Shown: positions 13,714-24,717 of the stretch, piece by piece
How positions within the stretch are numbered: position 1 is the first letter of the stretch
Layout: every line of letters begins with the position of its first letter
Assembly: GCA_900169235.1 (NCBI GenBank)
Contig: FWCC01000355.1
Coordinates: 7,486-71,485, forward strand
Origin: Zarea fungicola
Taxonomy: Eukaryota > Ascomycota > Sordariomycetes > Hypocreales > Cordycipitaceae
Reading direction: 5' to 3'
DNA length: 64,000 nucleotides
The notes under the pieces: generated by a model
Databases searched by the model: none
What the model was told of the DNA's origin: nothing
What the model saw: only the letters and a program-made list of their open reading frames with translations
Made by a program: the position numbers and the translations under genes

Positions 13714-14832
13714 ATGGCCGACGTACCCATGTATGTCATCTCCGAGAATGCCTCGTCTGAACGTCGCATCACGCCCTCTTGGAGCATTGACACGTTCAAG
13801 ACAAAGCTCGAGCCCATAACGGGAATTCCGCCGTCAGCGCAGCGGCTGAGCATCAAGAGCTCGGCGGCAGCCCAAATTCAACCCCTGGAAGCGGCAGATG
13901 AGGAGAATACGTTTTTGCACAGCTTCCCACTGGCTGCCTATGGAGAGATTCATGTAAGCTTTTTATTATTTGTTTCCATGGTCGTGTAAGGGCCTTGCTT
14001 TCTTCTTGCGTCTCCTTGTCTGGGTTTGCTGTTGTTACGGATTGTTAAGCAGCACAAGGGGTGTAGGACTGTGAGCTGGAAGCTTGAGAGACAGTTGTCT
14101 CAAGAATCGATTGTGCTTGTGGCCTGTCTGGCATGCATAAATAAAACTATGTCTGATGGATGGCTTCACTTCCGCAAGCAAGAGAGTGCAAAAGGACCGA
14201 GTGGGCGGCCAAAATGCATTCGAGTGCACACTAATACTCTATGGTGGTGTCTGTAGTGGGCATAACGAGATACTGGAGTTGGAATTGCGATCTGGTCGGC
14301 TGAAGTTGACGGTGAGACACGATTCTAACAATTATTGAACTAGGTTGCCGATACCCGACCTGCTGGGATGCGCGTCAACTTCAACGACACATCAGGAGTT
14401 GAGAGATACGTGATGCCCGAGCCGGAATACGAGAGAAAGTCGGACAGCGTCCTGGCGTGGAAAAAAGCGCAGAAGCTGGGTCGGTTCGACCCCAACGCGC
14501 CGAGTCAAGAGCAGCAGCGGCTTGCCGCGATTGAGCAAGAGGTTGAGCAGCGTGGCATCAAGGTAGGCCTGCGGTGCCGAGTCGGCGGCGAGGACACGCG
14601 CCGAGGCGTGGTAAAGTATGTCGGCCCAGTCGGCGAGATTCCAAACGGCGCGGGTACTTGGGTTGGAGTGCATCTGGACGAACCCGTGGGCAAGAATGAC
14701 GGCAGCATTGCTGGTAAGCGGTACTGGGGCGAAGAGTCGTCGATGAAGCACGGGGTGTTTGTTCGCCCGGAGAGAGTGGAGGTGGGCGACTACCCCGCCA
14801 TGGACGACTTGGAAGACATGGAAGAGATTTAG
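13714..14832 (+). CDS. alp11: Tubulin-folding cofactor B (CAP-Gly protein, Alp11 type)
   Basis: Cytosolic chaperone of the tubulin-folding pathway that, with cofactor E, handles alpha-tubulin. Two exons, 13714-13953 and 14344-14832, flank a 390-nt intron (GTAAGC donor, TAG acceptor) and give 242 residues, matching the usual size of about 240. The N-terminal exon is a ubiquitin-like domain (MADVPMYVIS through the LSIKSS region). A central linker with charged helix (residues about 110-150) leads to a CAP-Gly domain, in which GEIPNGAGTWVGVHLDEP and the run from GKNDGS to RYW are diagnostic. The tail ends in acidic DDLEDMEEI, resembling the EEY/F-like end of the family but lacking a final tyrosine or phenylalanine. 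The start is chosen at ACCATGG, a strong context. Symbol follows the fission yeast orthologue; family identity is firm. Confidence 0.93.
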
Positions 14833-16774
14833 AGGGCCTAGTGTAGTGGTGAATATAGGGTGGAAGAATAGAAAGTACAGTCCTTTTACAAAGTACACTT
14901 CTACGGGGCCGATGGGGGTAACTAATGTGAGAGGTCTAGAGCAATACAAGATGCATTACATCAAGTCTAGGAAGTAGGCATGGATGTACATTATTCAGAA
15001 AGATGTGGTTGGATCTTGTTGGTGCGTGTGGAATGTTATCTATCGATGTCCGAGCTATCCGCAGAGCGCCGATGACCGTGCCGGGGCTGAGTGTTGACAA
15101 GGTGGGGGAGCTTATAAGCCGAGGGTAACTTGTCATCGGGCTGGGGGAAGTCGGGATAAGAATTGGAATAAAATTTGGAATTGCCATTCATCAGCAAGAT
15201 AGGGCTATAGAAGGCTTGGAAGTGTAGGTAATTTACACGAAAGTTGGAAGGCTCGCGAGGCATGATTAGGACCGAGTTGGGTATTGATTGTTCGACACAG
15301 GGACAGCCGCAGGCCGTGTATACTGGAAATAAAAAGACAATAGCCATGGCACGTCTTGTGAGACGAGGGGCCCTTTTTCAAATCAGGTATCCCGTACTAG
15401 GTAGGCATGGTTTTTGTAATGGAGGATATAAAAATGAGGCGCTTCTGCGTTGGGATGCAAGGGTCTAGAATTGCCCTGACTGCCGATATGCCGAGTTTGG
15501 TGGCCAATGACTTCTTCTCTGCCATGTATCTTTATTTATTCAGCGTAGGTGGGGAGTGCTTGGCTAGTGGCGGATTTAAATGCTGGTAATGACCAATAAT
15601 AAAAGAAGCGTTGAATATCTGTCCTCTTGTCGCTTTGTCTTGTTGTTCTCTCTTCTTGGGGTCATGAATGAGTTTTGGTACGGATACCGCAACTATCAGT
15701 ACCTAGTTTTGGGTGGGATTTGCCGGTATCGATGTTCTTTTGTTTTTCTTGCAAGACAATGAATGGGTCAGGTGCTGTTTGGTTCTCGGGTGCCCAGTCT
15801 TGCCAGTTTGCCAGTCCAACTAAAATAACCAAAATCAAATCATTGCTGCGTCATGCCCTCTTGGGGCCGTCACAACCGAGTTGATGTGCTGTGCTGGTCT
15901 TTTTTCTGGGTGGCGCAGCTATCACTTTTTAACTAGCGCCAGAGGCTTGTCATCAGCCGGCCAGCGAAGGATGTCGTATCGCCTGCGGTTGAACTTCTTC
16001 AGCGCCCGCTCGTCATCTACTAACTGACTTAATACTAGGTACGGTACCTAGGTAGCTGACTACTACCTAAGCTGCTTAGGTAGGTACTAACTGACGACTA
16101 ACTACTTACCTAAACTATCAACGAAAACCTTTTCCCCGCCTCCAACAGCTAACCATCATCAAATCGTCTTGGCTGCTTGGCTCCACCAACCACCGCCCAA
16201 CACCACCCATCATCATGGGCCAGCACAGAGCGGCCGGAGAATAGACGTTCAACTCACCTCCTCCCCCCCTCCAATCCCTTCTCCTCTCGTCTCTCGTTAT
16301 TGGCCCATTCATCGAAAAACTCCAAAATAGGGGTTTCAATTCGTTCCTGTTCGATAACCCAAAAACGAGGTCTGCTGCGCCGCCTCTGTTTCCTTTTTGG
16401 TGCCAACCCATCGGAAGTACCACTTGCCGGCAAACCCGTTTCTTATTTTGCGTCACTGTCAGCCGCCGCCGAACCGACCTTTCCGGGGATTGATAAAACA
16501 ACTGGATGTGCCCGTCGGTTGACCGTTAGATTTTTACACACGCCCCCAGATGGCTTGGCGTCCCATCGAAATAAATCCTGCTCTCCATTTGATTCTAAAA
16601 TCAATTGGGAAAACTAAAACATCTTGACAACTCTTGTCGTCAACACCCAGCGAACCGCTTGCCCCGCAGACCTGGCGTTGTGACATCAACTCCGTCACCA
16701 TACATCATCACCAACCCCGCCGCCAGCCCGCCCGCCCGTTCCATAACTAGCACACAAGCACAGGAACATCCATC
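14833..16774. other. Intergenic region between cofactor B and the RING gene
   Basis: No coding region is supported. The first few hundred bases should be the 3' UTR of the cofactor B gene, and the last several hundred, which are C/T-rich, the leader and promoter of the RING gene. The palindromic cluster at 16035-16083 is listed separately. Confidence 0.55.
16035..16083. repeat. Cluster of CCTAGGTA-type palindromes upstream of the RING gene
   Basis: Two near-adjacent hairpin-capable palindromes are visible. Arms CTAGGTAC at 16035-16042 and GTACCTAG at 16044-16051 are separated by one G. Arms CTACCTAAG at 16063-16071 and CTTAGGTAG at 16075-16083 are separated by CTG. Further half sites (TAGGTACT, TTACCTAA) follow to 16115. 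Such motifs recur in non-coding DNA elsewhere in this window. A protein-binding or small-repeat origin is inference. Confidence 0.7.
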
Positions 16775-18577
16775 ATGATGATGCGCTTTTCCCGGGCGGC
16801 TGCGCTCGTGGCGCTTGTCCGCAGCTCACATTACTCTGCCTCCGCTGCCACCGACGGAATATCGACAACATCCCCCGAGACCAACACACCGGACTGGCTG
16901 TCAAACGAGAGCCTGGTGTTGAAGCTAGTCAACACAAACACACCCAACCTGGAATATCCTGTGCTTCCACTGACGGTCAACATGGGCTTGAACGGCTCGG
17001 CCAATACTGGTTTGGTATGCACACCCCGAGATCGGCTCAATTTTTGGCAGGGGACACAGCTAACAAATGGCGAATGACTTTTAGACAATGAGTATTCAGG
17101 GTGACATTACTCTCGCCGACCAGACCAACTACAACAAACTCGGCGGCTCCGGCAACATTGCCTACCTCTGTTGTGACAATCCCGACCAGGGCGATAGCTT
17201 CAATATCAGCCCCAACAAGATGCTCAACCAGCTCATGGGCGCCAACCTCTCCGCCATCATCCTCTACTCCGCTCAGACCAACTGGTGCTCCTTTGACCGC
17301 AACGATGGGCCTGGCTATTCGAGCATCGTCACCATGGCCGACAAGGGCGACGCGGCAGACGTGCTCGCCCACATAAGCGGCCAGCCCGGCAACCAGACGC
17401 TCTTTGTCTCCATAAGAGGCAACTCGACAACGACGCCCTCGGGCAGTACCAACAACAATGGACCTCACTCGAGCGTTGCTATGAGCGTACTGTACAGCAT
17501 CACAGGGGTGATTACGCTACTGTTTTTGGCTATTATTATTATTGGTACCATAAGGGCGCATCGTCATCCGGAACGCTACGGCCCACGTACTGCATTTGGC
17601 CGCCGGCCGAGGCAGAGCCGCGCCAAGGGCATTGCGCGTGCTGTTCTGGATACACTGCCAATTGTCAAGTTTGGCAATGATGAGCATGCGAAGCCGGATC
17701 CGGACCTGGAACTCGAACGGGCTGGGGCGGCAAAGGCAACAAACGATGGAGTATCCGACAAGGAGAGTCCCGTGGCTGCGGGTGGGCTGGGAACAGGTGT
17801 CGCAGCCAAAACGCTGGCGACGACAGACGGGACGTCAGACGACGCCTCAGCAAAGGAGAAGGTAAAGGGAGCAACGGCAAAGACAAACAAGGCGACGGCC
17901 CATACGCTGAATTCCGGCAATTCCGAAGCTGATAGCACCGACAGCGCCATTGCCGAATCAGCGAGCGCGCACGAGAGTACCGAACAGGGAGAGGAACATC
18001 TCGGCTGCTCCATTTGCACCGAAGACTTTACCGTCGGCGAAGATGTTCGCGTTTTGCCTTGTAATCATCAGTTCCACCCCGACTGCGTTGACCCATGGCT
18101 TGTCAACGTATCTGGTACCTGTCCACTCTGGTATGTTTCTCTCGTCACCTCTTGTATATCTGATTTCCATCTTACCAACTGTTAAATACTAGCCGCTATG
18201 ATCTACAACCAAACCGTCCGGAAGAATCAGAAACACTCGGCACCGATTCAGCTGCAGCAGCCGATTTGCCACCACCTCTCTCGCTAGAAGCTGAAGACAT
18301 GGAATTGCACTCGTCTTCGTCTCAACACAGAGCGTCGCGGCTCTTTGACTTTCACCGCCTCCGTCATTTACCCCAACAAGAGCGCATAGAGGCATTACGA
18401 GAAATGCGTACACGAAATGAAGAGATTACGCCGCCGCAACCATTGGCCGATAGCAGCCTGCAACAAGGAGGCGAGGCAGAGGCAACACATGCCGAAACTG
18501 AAGAAAGGGGACGCGCCACTCGACTAGCCACGAAATTGCGCGACAAGTTTCGCATTCGAACGAGAGCGCAGACGTGA
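16775..18577 (+). CDS. PA-TM-RING-H2 type membrane E3 ubiquitin ligase
   Basis: Predicted single-pass endomembrane ubiquitin ligase of the RNF13/GRAIL-like architecture, acting on membrane or sorting substrates. Exons are 16775-17014, 17085-18130 and 18193-18577, all closing in frame to 556 residues. An N-terminal signal peptide (about 1-25) precedes a lumenal part with the protease-associated-like stretch [14 protein letters not shown] transmembrane helix lies near residues 211-236 ([15 protein letters not shown]), followed by a basic stop-transfer segment. The cytosolic RING is canonical C3H2C3: C388, C391, C406, H408, H411, C414, C426, C429. The last CPLC is completed only by splicing exon 2 to exon 3, which supports the model. 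The segment between helix and RING is low complexity (Ala, Lys, Thr, Ser). Substrate is unknown. Confidence 0.88.
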
Positions 18578-20563
18578 GAGTTTTGAGACGGACCTTGTTT
18601 TCCCGTTCTGTAATAGTCCATCATTCCGCTCTTTTTCTGCCTTGTTGCATTTTAGACACGGATCATATACATTGCTATGGCGGTGGCGCCCGAGTACAGA
18701 CGCTACACTTTGCTGGGATTTGTTTCAAACATGTATGCATTATGATAAGGGAGGATGGACATAGATATTTTGCTTTTTACTTTATTCGCTTTTAGCTGAC
18801 GAATTGGAGTTTTTGGAAACTTGAACGGCGTCTGGTTGCTTTGTCTCGTTGCGATGGAAACAATGGAAGGACAGGGGCGTGCTTCTTGAAGATGTCTCTC
18901 GTTTATTTTGCAAATGAAGAGCTTTTGCGCCTGCAGTGCTGGTTATTCTGACTGTGACATGTTGTGCAAATATAGCGGTGCGCGCTGCCCATCATTTTTA
19001 TTATACTGTCGGCTGTGACACACGCAAGAGGTTCCTGAGCTGATGACGCAGAAAAAAGCTGTTGAACCGCTCGATTGGTTGAGGCCTCACCCTGTATTAC
19101 CTTGGCTGAACAGTAAAATGATCTTTCTTCTTTGGTACGACGAGGCGGGTCCTGACTGTGAATGTGATTGGGTTTGTACCCTGCTCATCTTTGTTGGATT
19201 GTTCCGATTCTTCCTCTCGGACTGTTGATATCGCCACAGTGTGGGTGGAGGGCAGCGCATGAATTTGATGGCGCTGCAGAGTGCGAACCTTGGCTTGGCT
19301 TTCTTGGATGGGAACTTCCGTTTCCAAGTCGCCACACACACACACACACGCACAGGATAGATGTGTGTTATCAAATATGGTACCTATTCTTGACAACAGA
19401 GACGCCACCTGAAAAACTCGCTTCAGCTTCCCAACGGCAAGGCGCTTCGCATTGTTCCATTTTTTTTCAGCCCGAAAAACAGCCCCAGGACAGAAAAAAA
19501 ACAATGCCGAAAAGGCTGAACTGTGACATACACAAACACACACACACGGACATACACACACGCAAACGTCTCCCCAGCCTTCGATGTGATGTATCAGGGT
19601 GTGCCATATATATGGAAAAGCCCGAGCGTGATTAGAAGAAAAAGAAAAAAAGGGGAGAGAAGACCACAAGGAATTGAAAACATAGTATGGCATTATTTTG
19701 ATCGTTTGGACGAGGCGTTTGTCGCACGGCATTCAATAGTTTCACACTGCATCGTCTCTTTGTGTATTTCTTTTTTCTCCCCCCCCTGTTGATTTATTTG
19801 TTGTACTATTTCCTTTTTTCCCTTCTTTTTTTCTGACTCTTCAACCCATGCATTTTCTTTCTTTTGTCAGCTGCCCCGGAAGAAGGAAAAAAATTGTACA
19901 AAATGAGTATGGACAGCTTTGATTGGTCCTATTCTGTGCACAATGGGCAGAAAGTTGTACGACGAGGGGGAGTATTGGAATATTTGGTTGAAATCTGTAT
20001 GACACGGGATAATTAAAAATGACCTTGGCTCCCACCTCTCGACACCGAGGAATATTGATAATTTTTTGTTTTACTTTCTGTTCCTGAAAATAAGGAAACG
20101 CAGAAGCGTGCTCAATACCGAACAGAAGGAAAACCAAGAAGACATTGACATTGTCACTTCAATAGCCTTTCTTTGTTGAGAAGTAAAGAAACTGGCTGCA
20201 GGTATTATTCGCAGAAGGTACGTCCTCAAAGGCACTTCACATTCCCCCCTCCCACATATCGCATGGCATCTTTTTACTGGCTCGTTCATTACATTCATCT
20301 TTCCTTTCTCAATGCCCTTGAAAGACAATCGCGTTTTCCGTGTATCCTTTTGGTTCCGTTTTCGACTAACACTCCCTCCTTGGAGCCCTGTAGATTTTCT
20401 TCCCCTACAGACCGTTTCTTTCATTTCCTACGGCTATTCCTTCTTTATTGTCAAGTCGTCTCTTCTCTTCATTTCATTTCGACTGCTCTTTCCCTTGACA
20501 AGGTCCCAGATTCAGCAGCTGAGGAGAAGAAGAAAGAAAGAGAGAAAGGAATAATCAGGCGAT
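18578..20563. other. Intergenic region with CA-rich microsatellites
   Basis: No gene is supported in these 2 kb. Two short CA dinucleotide tracts occur near 19334-19352 and 19529-19563, separated by normal sequence. The final 300 bases are C/T-rich and then purine-rich just before the next ATG, as is common for fungal leaders. The remainder should hold 3' UTR and promoter sequence. Confidence 0.55.
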
Positions 20564-22427
20564 ATGTCTTCAGCCTCGGATGGACAGATGCCTGTGCCCA
20601 TGCCGGGCCAAGTTATCAACGTCATTCTGTCCTTGGCTGCTACGACTGTGTTGTCCCATTTCCTAAGTGAGTGAATATTCCAAGGGCAAATAGCATAGCT
20701 CATTTATTATTCTATTCGCAAAGTCATGGAACATGCCGCTAATCTTGTTTCAATCTCGCACTTTAGCACAGCGCATGCTCGCGATAAAAGTCTGGCGCCG
20801 ACTACCTCTTGTCGTATGGCGTATGTTCTCCCTGCCGTGTTTAAAGTCTTGATGAGTTAAGTAACCGGGACTCTGGCTTTTGGTTATTATTAGTTGTCTT
20901 TGCCATCTATGTCGATTCATACTGCTTCGTGTTTGCCACTGCCATATTGCAACACGCATTCGGTGTCAACCGAAGCCTCATCATCTGCCGCGGCGCAATA
21001 CTCCTGTGTCTTGTGTGCTATGTTACCACGAAGGTATTCAATAAATAGGTCCAAACTTCTTACTTGAGCTAACTATTGTACAAGATTGTTAGTATAACCA
21101 CCTGTTTATTCCAAGATCTTGTTCTCACAACTGCAGTTTATATATGTATTTCTTGTCGAAAAAGCTGTAAGTCGTCACCGACCTCGTCCTTTCTTTCGAC
21201 TGACCCGAATGATAGCATGTTATTCGAGGGACACCAAAGAGGCGATTCCAATCAAAGCTGTACATTTTCAACTCATTCGGCATGCTGGGAATATACGTTG
21301 TCGTTGTGATTCTCAACTTCATCTTGTAAGTCAGCCAGAGGAGGCCAAGGGCCATGAGTCTGACAAACCATAACAGTCGCATTACCCGAATGGAAAATGG
21401 ACAGTGTATCATTGGCATGAGGAGCATCGCTATGATACCGCTTATTTCATTTGATGCCGTCGTTAACGTATACTTGACGGTTCTCTTTCTGATACCGCTG
21501 AAAAGTGAGCAATTCCACCACCATCTTCTGCTACCGAGGGCTTGACAATAACAAACTTTGGCAGATTTACACTCGTTCAAGAATATGCCTCAGACAAACG
21601 CCAATATTCGTCTGCGGACAGTTGCTTTTCGCACATTTGTAGGGTCATTGTGCACACTTATGAGCAGCATCGTGTATGCCTCCCCGCACAGACTTGTAGT
21701 TTGGCAAGCTAACATCATACAGAAACTTGTCGGTATTAATGGCACTTAATGGTGAGCCCGGTTGGGTGTGCCTCATGTGCTGCAACTGTGATAGTATGTG
21801 TTATACTTGCAACATAAGCAATTCTAATGAAATCGGCTAACCTGAGAAGTTTTGTTTTCCGCTGTTGTCATTCAATGGGTAACATCCAAAGACAATGCCG
21901 GCACCTCCCTCAATAGTTCCATCAGAGCTGGCAATGGCAACAACAGCAATGGCCATCACATGCGGTCTGCTACTGGACCACGTGATGGCGGCAGTCCGAG
22001 TCGCAGCTTCACACCGTGTCTTCTAGATTCGTCCTGCACTCGACCAACAACACCCGCGGATGCTTCGGCCGCGACTACGACGCAATGTTGCTCTCATGGC
22101 GTCGACTACGATGCTGAATCCTGTGATTCCGTCAGCATGACGGCAGCCAAGATGCTCGCCGCAGAACAGAAGCGGCCAGCCGTGATTGTGACGACAACCA
22201 TTGAACATGAGACAACTCCCATGGTCAAGCTTCCGCCGCCGCCGCTGCCGCAACCTCCACAGCAGCAGCCTAAAGTGCTGGTTAGGCACCATCGAAATTC
22301 AATCGTTGGTGCAGATACTGTCGTGGCTGCTGTCCCTACCACTGGAATGGGTGAGGCAACACGGGGTAGTCGACCTGTACTGCCGTGGGGAGGACACAGC
22401 AATAGCCGCGGAAGAACGTGGGCCTAA
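20564..22427 (+). CDS. Multi-pass (about 7 TM) membrane protein, possibly receptor-like
   Basis: Nine exons were joined by hand and every junction preserves frame: 20564-20666, 20767-20820, 20894-21033, 21116-21166, 21216-21325, 21377-21504, 21565-21673, 21723-21793, 21850-22427, giving 447 residues. Hydrophobic segments appear in order around VINVILSLAATTVLSHFL, LVFAIYVDSYCFVFATAIL, SLIICRGAILLCLVCYV, FIYVFLVEKA, LGIYVVVVILNFIF, MIPLISFDAVVNVYLTVLFL, the TFVGSLCTLMSS region, and the Trp/Cys-rich WVCLMCCNCD before SAVVIQWVT. The last exon is a long hydrophilic tail with a proline-rich stretch (PPPPLPQPPQQQP). This resembles a widespread but uncharacterised fungal membrane-protein family; receptor function is inference from topology plus cytosolic tail. 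No named GPCR signature was recognised. Confidence 0.82.
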
Positions 22428-23505
22428 TAGTGAGAATTCGCCCGCCTCTTTCAAGGTTGTTCTGAGAAGAATGACGACGAAGAAAATGTCTATAAGACGA
22501 GGGTGATTCCTCTCAGTTCTGTTTCCTTGCCTTTTGTCTTGGTTTCTCTGGATCAATTCCTTGGTTTCTCCAGAACATGATTTTAATAACACTTCTCTTG
22601 GATCCTTTGCTTCAACAAAGAACTTGTTTCAAGCGCGACGCACATACAAACTTGCGCCAACCTCCGAAGGCCATGTAAAGCGCAACTGTTTTGATAATTC
22701 TAAGAGTGGAAGAGAAAGTGAAAGAGGAAGAGAGAAGCAGGAGAGGAGGAAAGTAGGAGCAGGAACCAAATTTCTTGTGTCTGACGTCTTCGTCTGTAGC
22801 AACAGTGTATATTTTGTTGTTGTAGTAAACTGAGACATTGGCGAACCATTCCGAGCGTGAACAATGTATCTCCAATCTTTCAGCCAGCATGCGATCCAAG
22901 ACAACATCTCACACTAAATACCGATCCATGTATAAGAAAAAGAAAGCCTAGGTTAACTAGTATAAAACACACGTAGAAAGTCTTGGACTTTGTTGTTTTA
23001 TTCTAGACACGAGGAACGCAATAGTTTGAACAAAATCCTGCGAGTTGCTGGCATTGACGCTATCAACGTTTACTCGTTTACAAATCTGCTTCGCCCTTGT
23101 ACCTTGATAGAAACAAATGTCCAATCGAGGTTAGAGGAAACGAAGATCAAGAAGAAATGATGAAGAATATGTACAATGAAAGGTAAAAGCGATTCTGCAA
23201 AATGTGGTTTTGTGCGCCCTGAGGAAAAAAAACGTTGTCCGTTTAGTTCCGAATGTATCCCGTTTCTAACATGAAAGAAAATCCCTAAACCTTGACATCA
23301 AAAATGGAAAAAAGGTGGAAGAAAAGCGATCGATTGGTAAAGAAAAATGTAGTGGGTATATATATCCCCTAACGAGTGTACAAGAAAGGAAGCAGATATG
23401 TAAAAGAGAGAAGAAACAAAATAGCGAGTATTGCTCGGTAATTTGAGTTGAATGATCTGGATATTTTGATCGTCGCCTAAGCTGGTTGAGAAGAAATAGA
23501 CATGT
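22428..23505. other. Convergent intergenic region
   Basis: This lies between the plus-strand membrane protein gene and the minus-strand GH128 gene, so it holds two 3' ends. No reading frame with protein character is seen. A purine-rich stretch occurs near 22700-22760. No defined terminator could be assigned. Confidence 0.5.
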
Positions 23506-24717
23506 TTAAACAGAAGCGTAAACCTTGCCAATAGTGCTCAGAGCCGTGCTGGAGCTCATGAGGATGTTCTGGGCAACCATGAAGTAGGAGTAGGCCTCAA
23601 GGGCGGGAAGAGCGTCTAGCTTGGGCAGGTTCGTGGCGAGGAAGTCGGAGATCTCCTGGTCACTGCCAGCAGGGGCAAACTCGGTGAGCCAGATAGGCTT
23701 TCCGCCACAGATCTCGGAGGCACCCTGGATATGGTCAAAGAGGGTGGAAGCATACTGGGCTGGGGAGTACCAGTGAACAGCGCACTTGTCGACGTGGCAG
23801 CCGGGGGTGGCGTCGCAAGCAGTCATGAAATCCTTGAGCCATGCACGACCCTGAGTGGGAGACCCAGAGTTGGTGACGGCAGGAGAGACAATGGGGATGC
23901 GGCCAACGTACTTGGAGAAGTACTTGGCGTGAGCCGTGGCAGCATCTTGGGGGGACATGTTAGACTGGGAGGCCATGTCGGGCTCGTTGAAGCCCAGAAG
24001 TGCGGGAGCACCGGCAGCGATGGCAGCCTCAGCATCTGAGTCCCAGTGGCTGGTGTGAGTATCCTGGGTACCCCAGAGAAGAGGGGCGTAGGGAATGTTG
24101 GAGGCGAGGCCGTCGGAGCTGGATCCCCAGTTGTAAGCCCAACCGCACTTGGCACCCGAGGCCTGCTTAAAAGCATTGGCCATTCCGGCATCGTTGTAGA
24201 CAAGGCCGCGCTTGGCGAAGCTAGCACCACCCGAGGAGGGGGCTGAGGTGGAAGCAGGGGCCGAGGAGGAAGACGACGATGGGGTAGGAAGAGGGGCAAT
24301 GTCAGAAATGCTGGGGATGCTAATAATGGGCTTGACAGCGGTGGAAAGCGTTGTCTGAGTCGATGATGCAGGAGGGTTCTCGACGTTTGAGGCAGCGACA
24401 GGAGGCTGAGTGGTGGCAGGAATAGACGTCGTGGTGGTGGTCGTCGTCGAAGTCACAGTAGAGGTAGTGGAGGCCGAGGTCTCTTGAACAGTGACGCTCG
24501 GGACGGTGACAGTTGGCTGCGTGTTCTTGACGAAAGTGGTCTCGCTGTCGGCAGAAGCGGTAACGTAAACGGTCTCCCAGACGGTAACCCATTCCACGTA
24601 CTCACGCTTGTCAACGGCGGCACGGTGCTTCTGCTGGTGGCCGTGGAGGCTCAGGGCGTTAGCCTGCTCGAGAAGCGAGGCAGCCAGAGGCAATGCGATG
24701 GCAAGTTTGGAGAACAT
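23506..24717 (-). CDS. Secreted GH128-type (Asl1-like) beta-1,3-glucanase
   Basis: Probable extracellular or wall-bound glycoside hydrolase acting on beta-1,3-glucan during wall remodelling. It is a single exon of 403 residues with ATG at 24717. A signal peptide is visible at 1-21, followed by a Lys-Arg dibasic site (VDKREY, about residue 37) suited to Kex2 processing. A Thr/Ser-rich O-glycosylation linker spans about 60-165. The catalytic domain starts near AKRGLVYND and runs to the end. The pair of expected catalytic acids is present: E245 in LLGFNEPDMAS and E346 in IWLTEFAPAGS. The repeated W..VWETVYVT segment after the propeptide resembles other fungal wall proteins. No GPI signal is obvious at the C-terminus (GKVYASV). 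Family assignment is firm; exact substrate is inferred. Confidence 0.92.
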   Translation of the reverse strand: MFSKLAIALPLAASLLEQANALSLHGHQQKHRAAVDKREYVEWVTVWETVYVTASADSETTFVKNTQPTVTVPSVTVQETSASTTSTVTSTTTTTTTSIPATTQPPVAASNVENPPASSTQTTLSTAVKPIISIPSISDIAPLPTPSSSSSSAPASTSAPSSGGASFAKRGLVYNDAGMANAFKQASGAKCGWAYNWGSSSDGLASNIPYAPLLWGTQDTHTSHWDSDAEAAIAAGAPALLGFNEPDMASQSNMSPQDAATAHAKYFSKYVGRIPIVSPAVTNSGSPTQGRAWLKDFMTACDATPGCHVDKCAVHWYSPAQYASTLFDHIQGASEICGGKPIWLTEFAPAGSDQEISDFLATNLPKLDALPALEAYSYFMVAQNILMSSSTALSTIGKVYASV

